Shown in pieces: positions 6,292 through 14,019 of a DNA stretch of 16,110 bases. The position numbers and the translations under genes are program-made. The stretch lies in NCBI GenBank assembly GCA_031279965.1, contig JAITHM010000016.1, forward strand, positions 1 to 16,110, in the 5' to 3' direction. Below the pieces are notes generated by a model. That model saw nothing but the letters and a program-made list of their open reading frames with translations, did not search any database and was not told where the DNA came from. The stretch's first letter is position 1. Each line of letters starts with the position of its first letter. This stretch comes from Spirochaetaceae bacterium (GTDB lineage: Bacteria; Spirochaetota; Spirochaetia; Treponematales; Breznakiellaceae).

Positions 6292-7718
6292 TGCACCACG
6301 GCCACGGTCGTTCCGTTGCGCTCTGGACGCTTGGCTGCAAACTTAATCAGGCGGAAAGTGAAGAGCTTGCCGCGTTGTTTCGTGAACAAGGCTATACGGT
6401 ATTTGACGGCACAGCAGATGCACGGCCTGCGGATATTCATGTTGTTAATACCTGTACCGTCACATCAAAAGCTGACCAAAAAGCCCGGCGGCTTATTCGT
6501 AAACTCATCAAAGTATGCAGGGCGCAGCTTGTTTTAGTAACCGGTTGTTATGCACGGCTTAATAAACATGAACTTGAAGCGATTGACAACCTTGCCCCTG
6601 CATCACGCCGGCTTTTTGTAGGCATCACAAAAGAAGAAATCTTTTCTCTTGTAACCCAAAAAACTGCGGCGACAGCCGCAGAGGTGGGCAGCGGAGTAGA
6701 CCGCAGCGAAGCGAGGACTACGGAGCGAGGGGGGAGGCATCCCCCCCTTATCCTCCGGTCACGCGCTTTTCTTAAAATTGAAGACGGATGCAACAATCAC
6801 TGCAGCTATTGCCGAGTGCGTCTTGCGCGGGGCACAAGCACCAGTGTTTCTGCGGAAACACTGAGCGTGCGGCTTCGTGAACTTGAACGGGACGGTGTTG
6901 CCGAGGCTGTGCTGACCGGCGTAAATATTGCCCACTATCAAGATGGCGGCAGGGGGCTTGCAGCGCTGCTCAATCTGCTGCTTGATCATACGGCAGCCAT
7001 AGCGCTTCGCCTTGCTTCGCTTGAACCGCCTGTTTTTACCGGCGCGCTGTTTGACGTGCTTCGTAACCCGCGCATTCGGCCGCATTTTCATCTTTCGGTG
7101 CAATCAGCAAGCACGCCGGTGCTTCGTGCGATGCGCCGTAACTACACGGCGGCTGATGTGTGCGCCATTATTGAAAAGCTTCGCGCCCTGCGTGATAAAC
7201 CATTTATTGCCTGTGATATTATTGCCGGTTTCCCCGGTGAAAGCCCTGCCCGTTTTAAGGAAACGCTGGATTTTTGCACCGCGGCAGAGTTTGCCTGGAT
7301 TCATGCGTTTCCATTCTCGCCACGCAAAGGAACCGAAGCCGCCGGTCTGGCTGCCAGGGTGCCTGAACGCGAGGCTGTAGAAAGAACGGCAGCGCTTATT
7401 GAGCTTGCTGAAGAAGGGAAGCGCCGCTATATCGGCCTCTGGTGCGGCAAAACAGTAACGGCAATTGCAGAAAAGGCACACGACGCAGCGGGGCGCTTCC
7501 TTGCAACGGCAGAAAATTATCTAAAACTGGCCGTATCTGCCCGGGGCGCCCCCCCTATAACCACGGGAACAGCTTTTCGCTGCGTAATCACCACTCCTTA
7601 CACAGGCGCTGCATTTAAAGCAGACGCAGAGGCGGCTCTTGTTCCTCAAGCTTGTCTTGGCGGCCCGTGCGTCTGCCCCCTTGCCCGGGTTAAAGACGAA
7701 CAATTTTTGACCGGGTGA
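6291..7718 (+). CDS. mtaB: tRNA t6A37 methylthiotransferase MtaB
   Basis: Radical-SAM methylthiotransferase that converts t6A37 to ms2t6A37 in tRNAs reading ANN codons. The 475-residue product has the N-terminal MTTase [4Fe-4S] cysteines (LGCKLNQAESE, Cys16; NTCTVTSKAD, Cys55; VTGCYARLN, Cys86) and the radical-SAM CxxxCxxC in DGCNNHCSYC (Cys167, Cys171, Cys174). LGCKLN-x-AES and NTCTVT favour MtaB over MiaB or RimO. Between the two cluster domains (about residues 130-157) lies a low-complexity Arg/Gly-rich insert encoded by GC-runs. The C-terminal TRAM-like region is weakly recognisable and there is an extra Cys-containing tail (CLGGPCVCPL). ATG overlaps the upstream TGA as TGATG; an in-frame GTG at 6288 is the alternative start. 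The 3' end overlaps the convergent peptidase gene by 29 bases. Confidence 0.93.
   Translation: MHHGHGRSVALWTLGCKLNQAESEELAALFREQGYTVFDGTADARPADIHVVNTCTVTSKADQKARRLIRKLIKVCRAQLVLVTGCYARLNKHELEAIDNLAPASRRLFVGITKEEIFSLVTQKTAATAAEVGSGVDRSEARTTERGGRHPPLILRSRAFLKIEDGCNNHCSYCRVRLARGTSTSVSAETLSVRLRELERDGVAEAVLTGVNIAHYQDGGRGLAALLNLLLDHTAAIALRLASLEPPVFTGALFDVLRNPRIRPHFHLSVQSASTPVLRAMRRNYTAADVCAIIEKLRALRDKPFIACDIIAGFPGESPARFKETLDFCTAAEFAWIHAFPFSPRKGTEAAGLAARVPEREAVERTAALIELAEEGKRRYIGLWCGKTVTAIAEKAHDAAGRFLATAENYLKLAVSARGAPPITTGTAFRCVITTPYTGAAFKADAEAALVPQACLGGPCVCPLARVKDEQFLTG
6729..6746. repeat. GC-run hairpin within mtaB
   Basis: GGGGGGA (6729-6735) pairs perfectly with TCCCCCC (6740-6746) around a 4-base loop (GGCA), inside the low-complexity insert of MtaB. 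It looks like part of an in-frame repeat element rather than conserved coding sequence. Confidence 0.6.
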
Positions 7719-8826
7719 GTATTTCGGCGCCCTGTTCGCCAAGGAATATATCATTTTCCAAACGGCAGCCGCCGTGACGGCTGTCATACAGTCCCGGTTC
7801 TATAGTAAAAATATTTCCACGTTCAAGAACATACGTATTCGTTTGAGTCCGCCGAAGGTAGGGCGCTTCGTGAGCCTCAAGACCAATACCATGGCCAAGT
7901 CCGTGCGGCATAAAAACGCTGTGTTTCTTGAAAAGAACATCAACTGCCAAAGCAAGATCCCGTGCAGGAAGTGCCGGCGAAGGATTTTCTGGCGCAAACG
8001 CTTCGGCAACTATCGAAAAGGCGCGGTTAAAAGCTGCCTCGATAAGCGAAAGCATTTTTTCTTGTGTTTTTGAAGGCGCTCTAACAAAAGTCAGTGTCAC
8101 ATCGCTTGTATAACCCTGAAAAACAATGCCAAAATCAAGAATAGAAAGTCCTTTTGCGGCAAAAGGAGCTCCGGTAAATGATGGAAAACAGTGAATGCCA
8201 AAACTGCGCGATGGCCCGGCCGCCAATGTGGTAAAACCGGTGCCGTCGCAGGAACGTTTCCGGCATTCCGCCTCGATAAAAAGAGCAACATCTGTCTCTG
8301 TTTTAAGCGTGTTATCAGCAACATTTTGTTCCAGAAGGCCGATGATTTCATTGGTTTTTTCCGAGCAGCTTCGATATATATCAATTTCATGCTGATCTTT
8401 CACGGCACGGGCCGCGTCAACAATTGTCTTAACACCATCAGTGCGGCAAAGCACATCATAATCAGAAAGCTGATTGACGTATTTAAGAAAAGCCGGATAG
8501 GGAGTTGCCGGAGGAATCTCAATTTTACCGCCATAGGGTACTTTAAAATATGCCGCCGCACCGCACGCTGCAAGATAGGGGTCAAGATCAAATTTGTTAT
8601 AGGGAATAATATCATCAACAGCAGCATACAGTGCCGCCATATTAATATCCCATGGGATTAAAAGGGCTTTTCTGGAAGACGATAACAGCAAAAGCGCATC
8701 GCCGGGCTGGCCGGAAAGATAGCGCACCGATTGATCCCGGCTACACTCATGATCCTCGAAGATGGCCAAAGCGATCCCTTCTTCTTCCATCCAATTGTAA
8801 ATTTTCTCTCTGCGTTGTGCGTACAT
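7690..8826 (-). CDS. M24 family metallopeptidase (Xaa-Pro aminopeptidase-like)
   Basis: A 378-residue cytoplasmic protein with a creatinase-like N-terminal domain (residues 1-135) and a pita-bread catalytic domain. All five metal ligands of M24 enzymes are in place: Asp231 (ILDFG), Asp242 (YTSDVTLTF), His312 (HGLGHGIGLEAHE), Glu343 (FTIEPGLY) and Glu357 (CRLENDIFL). These enzymes release an N-terminal residue before proline and serve peptide breakdown; the exact substrate (Xaa-Pro versus dipeptidase) cannot be set from sequence alone. AAAGGAAGG lies just upstream of the ATG (8830-8838), supporting this start. It follows the lptD-like gene by 21 bases on the same strand, so they are probably co-transcribed, and its end overlaps mtaB tail to tail. 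Confidence 0.93.
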   Translation of the reverse strand: MYAQRREKIYNWMEEEGIALAIFEDHECSRDQSVRYLSGQPGDALLLLSSSRKALLIPWDINMAALYAAVDDIIPYNKFDLDPYLAACGAAAYFKVPYGGKIEIPPATPYPAFLKYVNQLSDYDVLCRTDGVKTIVDAARAVKDQHEIDIYRSCSEKTNEIIGLLEQNVADNTLKTETDVALFIEAECRKRSCDGTGFTTLAAGPSRSFGIHCFPSFTGAPFAAKGLSILDFGIVFQGYTSDVTLTFVRAPSKTQEKMLSLIEAAFNRAFSIVAEAFAPENPSPALPARDLALAVDVLFKKHSVFMPHGLGHGIGLEAHEAPYLRRTQTNTYVLERGNIFTIEPGLYDSRHGGCRLENDIFLGEQGAEILTRSKIVRL

Positions 8827-8847
8827 AAACCTTCCTTTACATAATTA

Positions 8848-11800
8848 TTAACTTGCTTTTCTAAAAAATTTCTCGTTTTCATAATCAACACGTGTTTCAA
8901 CTTCAGTAATGGGAAGCCACCGTACAAGAAACGAAAATGTTGTACGAAATTTATATTGCCATTGACTGGGAGAACTTCCGGCAGGACTGTCAAGATAAGG
9001 ACTTAACGAAACACTTATCGAAGCATCCCAATCACCAAGGTGATGCACTGCGGAAAATGTAAAAGACTTAAGCTTAAAACCTGACTGCCGTCTAAGTTCT
9101 TCGTCATCAAATCTGAATGAATTAATAAGATCAAGCAGCACATTGTTTTCTTTACCGGCGCCAACTTCTATCTTGCTGCGTAAATCATCAAAAAACGGCA
9201 GATCCTGAATATACCGGTATATCTCCGCATTTTCTGATGTCGCGCTCATTGAAAAATCAAGAAACTTTTTGATGCCCAGCGTAATGCCCATATTGAATGA
9301 GAATTTTGAATATGTATAACGCTGCAAATCAATAGTTATGCTTGAACGTGTATTAAACGCAAAAGTAAACATATCATGAAAAAAAGGAGCTGATTTATAC
9401 GACGGCGCCCAGGATAACGTAAAATCACGGGAATAGAGTTTTTGCTCACCGCCTGTCGCCGTGCTTTCCTGTTTCCAGCCTTCTTTTCCTTTGGTATTAT
9501 CATAATAATATTTAAACATGCGCACCGCAGTATATGATGTGTTGAATGTTCCGTAGGCAAGTGTTGCCGTTATATTTGTCCATTGATCAAGCTCTGGATC
9601 CCACACGGTATAAAAACGTGCCGAACGCGAGTTTCCAAAATTAAATGTTTGTGTAAGATATAACGGCCTGAATATATATCCATATAAATAATGATATTTT
9701 TTTTCGGCACTTGCTCGTGCGGCAATTTTATTTTCATCGGTATCTTCTTGGAGTATTATGTTTGCGTTGCTTTCTAAAAACCAGACACGTGCAGTTGCAT
9801 TGGTGCTGAAAGAACGGTAGAGCGGCGGCATATCGGTATAAAACGAAATATTCTGCATCTTGTCCCGTATATTTGCCCCAAAATTTGCCGTAAGACGGTG
9901 TGTGCTGATAAATTCACGTGTCCAGTCAAGATGCACTAGTTTCCAGGACGGATCAGGTTCGTAATTTACAATGCCGCTGTGTATAATCTTATCAGTATTA
10001 TATTTTTGTTCATCAAAAGATGAGCGGGCAACAAGACTGTTTAACGAATATTGAAAGTTCGTAGATTTCCATACGGGACTCCAATAAAAAGGATTTAACG
10101 TAAAATTATAATTTGAACTGATTGACCATATCTGGCCGCGATAGTCTGTAAGAAGGAGCGCGCTTTTTTCTGTAGGCGTTAATTTTTCGCTAATATAGCT
10201 GTGACCTTGCCACTGATACGAACCAGAAAGTCCTACCGTGGTAGTGAAGAGATTGTTATTTGCCTCGGAAAGCATAAAGCTTGTTGAACCGTCTGTTCTA
10301 AAGTTTGTCAGAATTGATTGAAAATCAGACCAGTCTATATCCTTTGCCGTCCCTTTTTCTGTAGTTGAAAATTTTTTCGTATAATACTGAATTTCCGTAG
10401 CCGAAGAAGGATTAAGGTTGTAATTGAACGAAAACTTTAATGCGTTATTGCGGCTTAACATCCATGACTGTGCAAGGGTAGGCGGTTTAAGTGAAAACTC
10501 AAAAGGAGATTCTTTAGGGGTTCCTGTTGTTCCTGGCGTTATAGGGGATTTTTGTGCTGTCTGGTCTTCCCAGGGCGGTATTGGCGTTCCAATATTTGCA
10601 AGCGCTTCTGTTGGCGTTTGTTTTATTTTGGCGTCGCTGTTTATCGAAACCGGCGTTCCCGCTATCGAAGAACTAATTGCATAAAGCGTATATTTATCTG
10701 GTATAAAAAACTGACGCTCCGGCGAAAACTGCATTCTTATGTCACTGATATTATCACGGCTCATATCTCTGCTTGGTACAAAACTAAGAAATGTAGAAAT
10801 TGTATTAATCGCCAATGTTGAAACATAAGGATCAAAAAACTTTGTAGAAATATTAGGGCGCATTGTCAAGTTCCATTGATATGAACCAATCACCGTAGGT
10901 GTAGTTTGTTCAAGATCATCAAGTGAACCGCCTTTTAGAAGACGCATCCAGTCTATTTGCTCAGCACGATATAAATAAAGATCGTCATCAATAAATGGAT
11001 CTGAATACAGCGGAAATTTTAATTCAAACGAACCAAAACGCCCTGACGTTGATGTCGCAATATTAAACCGGTAACGGAACGGAACCTCCCTGCCAAAAAA
11101 ATATGAATGATTCCAATCGCTTTCCCATTCCGGCAGATCAATCTCATACGGAGTAAAAAAATTCCCATACCGGTAAAGTGTTCGTGTCCAGCCAAAGCCG
11201 GCGGAAAACTTAAATGTCCTAAGAAAAATAAGATTAGGCATATTAAGATCCACGCCAGTATAAAAACCCAGTTTAGAATATGCGTCAAGAAGAAGCGATG
11301 CCGTTTTATCATTTGGGCGTGTTTCTTTTTTTCCGGTGCTCCGTAAAAAAAGCCCCTCACGAATTTTTTCCATGCCATCACCGGTACCAAGTATTTTAGA
11401 GATTGAATTTGCCTTGAGCGGATCGGTAGACCCCCTGCCTAGTAAATATGTTGTTGTTTGTACATACAAACCATGCCGTGTCCGCGAACCGAGCACCGGA
11501 TGAAAAATAACATCATCGGCAGGATACACAAAAAACGGCAGATAAAAAACAGGAATTTCACCAACTTTCAAGACAGCGTTAACAATAGCCCAGTCTGAAC
11601 CGGGAAAAAGCCAGATGCGGGACGCATTTAATGACCAGAAAGGCTCCTCCGTTTTGGCATTGGTTACCCGTGCGTTTTTTAGTACGGTAGTTTCGCTGTC
11701 TGTCTTTGAAATGACCTGTCCGGCAAAACGGTATGCGGTATCCGCGGAACTGATTGAACGCTCAGAAATTGTATCAATAAAACTGCCAACCCACGTATCA

Positions 11801-12429
11801 AGATTGATGATGATCGACTCGCCGGTAAATTTTTCTATCGAGCCGCCTTCTTCTTTGTTATAGACCACTCCGCCTTGAGCAGAAACAACATTGCGCGTCC
11901 GGTTAAAAAGTATCTCCCATGCTTGAATCTTGTGAATCGCATCGCCGTCTTTCAGATTGATGGTTACGCCGCCGGAAAGACGCGCATATTCTTCGTCTAC
12001 AGATTCAAGGGTAAAGTATTCTGTCGTCCGGGCATTTTCAATTGTAATAATGCGTTCCCATTCCTTCGGTTCCGGCGCGGTCAGTTCATAGTGGCCGCGA
12101 ATTCGCGTTGCTATATCCTCTCGGCTCCCTCCCTCACCAAGTCCAAGTTCTTTGCTCCAGTCGGCAAGTTCAATAAGCGTTGATGTTTTAATATCAAGTT
12201 CAAGAAGGCGGTCACGATCCTGTTTTTCTTTTAATGCTTGTTTCTCTTCTTCGGTAAGTTCGGGCTCGGCTTCGGGAGGAGCTTCGTCTGTGGTTGTATT
12301 TTCTGGAGCCGCTGCCTGTGTTTGTGTTGCTGCATTCGCGCCTTCACCAGCGGCTGTTTCTTGAGCGGTTGCTTGAGCAAACGGGATAACCACCAAGAGC
12401 AGAATGATAGAACGCGTGGATTTTTTAAT
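8848..12429 (-). CDS. lptD: LptD/OstA-like outer-membrane assembly protein
   Basis: About 1193 residues from the proposed ATT start: a signal peptide (KKSTRSIILLLVVIPFAQA), an acidic Ala/Glu/Pro-rich linker (about 25-78), a SAP-like helix-extension-helix stretch (about 82-113), an OstA beta-taco-like region (about 135-290), then a very long beta-rich C-terminal domain consistent with an outer-membrane barrel. The LptD hallmark is around residues 288-330 (KVGEIPVFYLPFF, then HPVLGSRTRHGLYV). In other bacteria LptD inserts lipopolysaccharide with LptE; many treponemes lack typical LPS, so the cargo here may be another glycolipid. No ATG, GTG or TTG fits the signal peptide: the nearest upstream start is TTG at 12502-12504, inside the tRNA gene. 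AAGGGGAG (12436-12443) is 6 bases before an in-frame ATT. It is longer than typical LptD (about 750-800 residues). Confidence 0.85.
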   Translation of the reverse strand: MKKSTRSIILLLVVIPFAQATAQETAAGEGANAATQTQAAAPENTTTDEAPPEAEPELTEEEKQALKEKQDRDRLLELDIKTSTLIELADWSKELGLGEGGSREDIATRIRGHYELTAPEPKEWERIITIENARTTEYFTLESVDEEYARLSGGVTINLKDGDAIHKIQAWEILFNRTRNVVSAQGGVVYNKEEGGSIEKFTGESIIINLDTWVGSFIDTISERSISSADTAYRFAGQVISKTDSETTVLKNARVTNAKTEEPFWSLNASRIWLFPGSDWAIVNAVLKVGEIPVFYLPFFVYPADDVIFHPVLGSRTRHGLYVQTTTYLLGRGSTDPLKANSISKILGTGDGMEKIREGLFLRSTGKKETRPNDKTASLLLDAYSKLGFYTGVDLNMPNLIFLRTFKFSAGFGWTRTLYRYGNFFTPYEIDLPEWESDWNHSYFFGREVPFRYRFNIATSTSGRFGSFELKFPLYSDPFIDDDLYLYRAEQIDWMRLLKGGSLDDLEQTTPTVIGSYQWNLTMRPNISTKFFDPYVSTLAINTISTFLSFVPSRDMSRDNISDIRMQFSPERQFFIPDKYTLYAISSSIAGTPVSINSDAKIKQTPTEALANIGTPIPPWEDQTAQKSPITPGTTGTPKESPFEFSLKPPTLAQSWMLSRNNALKFSFNYNLNPSSATEIQYYTKKFSTTEKGTAKDIDWSDFQSILTNFRTDGSTSFMLSEANNNLFTTTVGLSGSYQWQGHSYISEKLTPTEKSALLLTDYRGQIWSISSNYNFTLNPFYWSPVWKSTNFQYSLNSLVARSSFDEQKYNTDKIIHSGIVNYEPDPSWKLVHLDWTREFISTHRLTANFGANIRDKMQNISFYTDMPPLYRSFSTNATARVWFLESNANIILQEDTDENKIAARASAEKKYHYLYGYIFRPLYLTQTFNFGNSRSARFYTVWDPELDQWTNITATLAYGTFNTSYTAVRMFKYYYDNTKGKEGWKQESTATGGEQKLYSRDFTLSWAPSYKSAPFFHDMFTFAFNTRSSITIDLQRYTYSKFSFNMGITLGIKKFLDFSMSATSENAEIYRYIQDLPFFDDLRSKIEVGAGKENNVLLDLINSFRFDDEELRRQSGFKLKSFTFSAVHHLGDWDASISVSLSPYLDSPAGSSPSQWQYKFRTTFSFLVRWLPITEVETRVDYENEKFFRKAS

Positions 12430-12435
12430 GACGGT

Positions 12436-12443
12436 CTCCCCTT
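12436..12443 (-). promoter_or_regulatory. Strong ribosome binding site deciding an ATT start for lptD
   Basis: On the minus strand AAGGGGAG is followed by 6 bases (ACCGTC) and then ATT (12427-12429), the first codon of a good signal peptide. No standard start codon lies between this site and the hydrophobic core of the signal peptide. The site begins 2 bases after the discriminator base of the tRNA. Confidence 0.65.
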
Positions 12444-12445
12444 GA

Positions 12446-12519
12446 TGCGAGATACACGATTCGAACGTGCCACCTTCGCCTCCGGAGGGCGACGCTCTAT
12501 CCAAATGAGCTAATCTCGC
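12446..12519 (-). tRNA. tRNA-Arg (anticodon CCG)
   Basis: The minus strand folds as a full cloverleaf: acceptor GCGAGAT/ATCTCGC (7 bp perfect), D-arm GCTC/GAGC, anticodon stem TCGCC/GGCGA with loop CTCCGGA, variable AGGTG, T-arm GCACG/CGTGT with loop TTCGAAT, and discriminator A. The anticodon CCG is at 12483-12485 and reads the Arg codon CGG. The 3' CCA is not encoded (TCA follows the discriminator). It lies between aspS and the lptD-like gene on the same strand; the lptD ribosome site follows almost at once, so RNase processing of the tRNA 3' end may produce the lptD mRNA 5' end. Confidence 0.96.
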
Positions 12520-12527
12520 GTGTTTTC

Positions 12528-12556
12528 AGTAAATCATATATTTTGATTGTTTTCAA
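12528..12556 (-). promoter_or_regulatory. Possible promoter of tRNA-Arg and downstream genes
   Basis: On the minus strand TTGAAA (12551-12556), a 17-base spacer and TTTACT (12528-12533), 8 bases before the tRNA 5' end, within the 67-base AT-rich gap after aspS. The -10 is weak and would leave almost no 5' leader for RNase P, so read-through from aspS is an alternative. Confidence 0.25.
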
Positions 12557-12586
12557 GCATTTGTCATAAAATTTTTGAAACCGGCG

Positions 12587-13891
12587 TTACGGTGTTATGC
12601 GCTTGCGGTCGCGGGGAAAGAGGCTGGCTTCTTTAACATTGGCAATGCCCAATATTTTGGCGGTAAGCCGTTCACAGCCAATGGCAAAACCGCCGTGTGG
12701 AGGGCAGCCATGACGCAATAACATCATGTACCCGGGGAAAAATTCTGGTTTTAGGCCAAATTTGGGTAACACTTCAATAAAATCATCATAATTGTGCTGT
12801 CTTCTTCCGCCGGTTGTGATTTCCAGGCCGCGGAAAAGTGCGTCAAAACTCATTGTGCGCGAAGCATCAAGCGGATAGGTGTAAAAAGGCCGGTACCGGC
12901 GGGGGAATTCGTTGACAAACACCAACGCGCTTCCATGCTCACGCTCTGCCCACGCACAAAGCCGGACTTCGGCCTCGGGATTAATGTCAAAGAGCCGGCC
13001 TTTTTGATATTTGGCGGCTTCGTTATTGGCAATGGCAAGCGCTTCCTCGTGACCAAGCACAGGAGATGTAGCAACTGATTCAGGCAGAGGAACTGACGCT
13101 CCTTGCGGTGCCCAAAGCGCAATCTCTTCGGCACATTTTTTATTCAATTCTTCAAAAACAAATGCGAGAAGCCCTTTTTCAAGTTCAATAAGGTCTCGTT
13201 CTGATTCGATAAATCCCATTTCGACATCCATCGAGACATACTCGTTCAGGTGCCGGGGGGTATCATGTTTTTCCGCACGGTAAGCGGGAGCAACTTCAAA
13301 AACGCGCTCAAGTCCGCTTGCAACCATCACTTCTTTGTAAAATTGCGGGGATTGGGCAAGATAGACTTTGTCCTCAAAGTACTCAACAGCAAACAGTTCG
13401 GTTCCCCCTTCGGTACCTCCTGAAACAAGCTTGCTTGTTTTAATCTCGGTAAAATCGTTGGCGCGTAAATATGCAGAAAATGACTCAATAATAACTGCTT
13501 GCACCTTAAAAATTGCACGAATTTTAGGATTGCGGAGTGAAAGAATACGATTGTCAAGAAGCACGTCAAGCCCTATTTTGGCTGGATCGCCGTTTACCTG
13601 GTAGGGTAGGTCGGGCGCCGCTTGATTAAGAACTTCAAGCTTGCTAACACGTAATTCAGCCCCACCCGGCGCCTTATCGTTGAGAGCCGGTTCACCTTCA
13701 ACTCTAATCACTGATTCAAGGGTAAGGGGGCTTTTTTCGTTGAATACAAGCTGCACGCTCCCGCTTCGGTCGCGTAGTATCACAAAATTTACGCCGCCAA
13801 GTTCACGAATACGGTGCACCCAGCCCAAAGCTTCAACGTTTTTGCTGCCTGCCTCCGCGGCGCTTTTCATATCTTTTGCCAAAACCCGCAT
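12587..13891 (-). CDS. aspS: Aspartyl-tRNA synthetase, archaeal type, probably non-discriminating
   Basis: Class II synthetase of 434 residues charging Asp onto tRNA-Asp and, if non-discriminating, tRNA-Asn. The length and architecture are those of the archaeal/eukaryotic AspRS type, not the roughly 590-residue bacterial type with a GAD insertion. An N-terminal OB-fold (GWVHRIRELGG, residues 23-33) precedes the catalytic core with motif 2 (FEVAPAYRAEKHDTPRHLNE, 198-217) and motif 3 (HGCPPHGGFAIGCERL near the C-terminus). His26 and Pro75 (DKAPGG) occupy positions associated with relaxed tRNA recognition, from memory. The ATG at 13889-13891 fits family N-termini; an ATG at 13943-13945 would add 18 residues and lie upstream of a good -10. 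No Shine-Dalgarno is visible. It is the first gene before tRNA-Arg and lptD, and divergent from the ASKHA gene. Confidence 0.93.
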   Translation of the reverse strand: MRVLAKDMKSAAEAGSKNVEALGWVHRIRELGGVNFVILRDRSGSVQLVFNEKSPLTLESVIRVEGEPALNDKAPGGAELRVSKLEVLNQAAPDLPYQVNGDPAKIGLDVLLDNRILSLRNPKIRAIFKVQAVIIESFSAYLRANDFTEIKTSKLVSGGTEGGTELFAVEYFEDKVYLAQSPQFYKEVMVASGLERVFEVAPAYRAEKHDTPRHLNEYVSMDVEMGFIESERDLIELEKGLLAFVFEELNKKCAEEIALWAPQGASVPLPESVATSPVLGHEEALAIANNEAAKYQKGRLFDINPEAEVRLCAWAEREHGSALVFVNEFPRRYRPFYTYPLDASRTMSFDALFRGLEITTGGRRQHNYDDFIEVLPKFGLKPEFFPGYMMLLRHGCPPHGGFAIGCERLTAKILGIANVKEASLFPRDRKRITP

Positions 13892-13897
13892 GTGCAA

Positions 13898-13927
13898 AGT
13901 ATAGTATACTTCCGCATTAAACCACAA
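13898..13927 (-). promoter_or_regulatory. Putative aspS promoter (leaderless type)
   Basis: On the minus strand TTGTGG (13922-13927), an 18-base spacer and TATACT (13898-13903), ending 6 bases before the preferred ATG. A second overlapping TATACT lies at 13903-13908. Transcription would start at about the A of the ATG, which supports the shorter start of aspS. Confidence 0.42.
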
Positions 13928-14019
13928 GACATTTAGAGACTTCATTTGGGTGCATCTGCCGCCTACCTCTATTCGCAGCAGAAAACCTGTGGTAACATGG
14001 TTCTACGGAGAGGCTTTAT

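Noticed and set aside
12430..12504. TTG start extending the lptD-like protein by 25 residues
   Set aside because: The extension lies mostly inside the tRNA-Arg gene and would bury the signal peptide.
13892..13945. Upstream ATG for aspS
   Set aside because: The extra 18 residues do not resemble AspRS N-termini and cover the candidate promoter.
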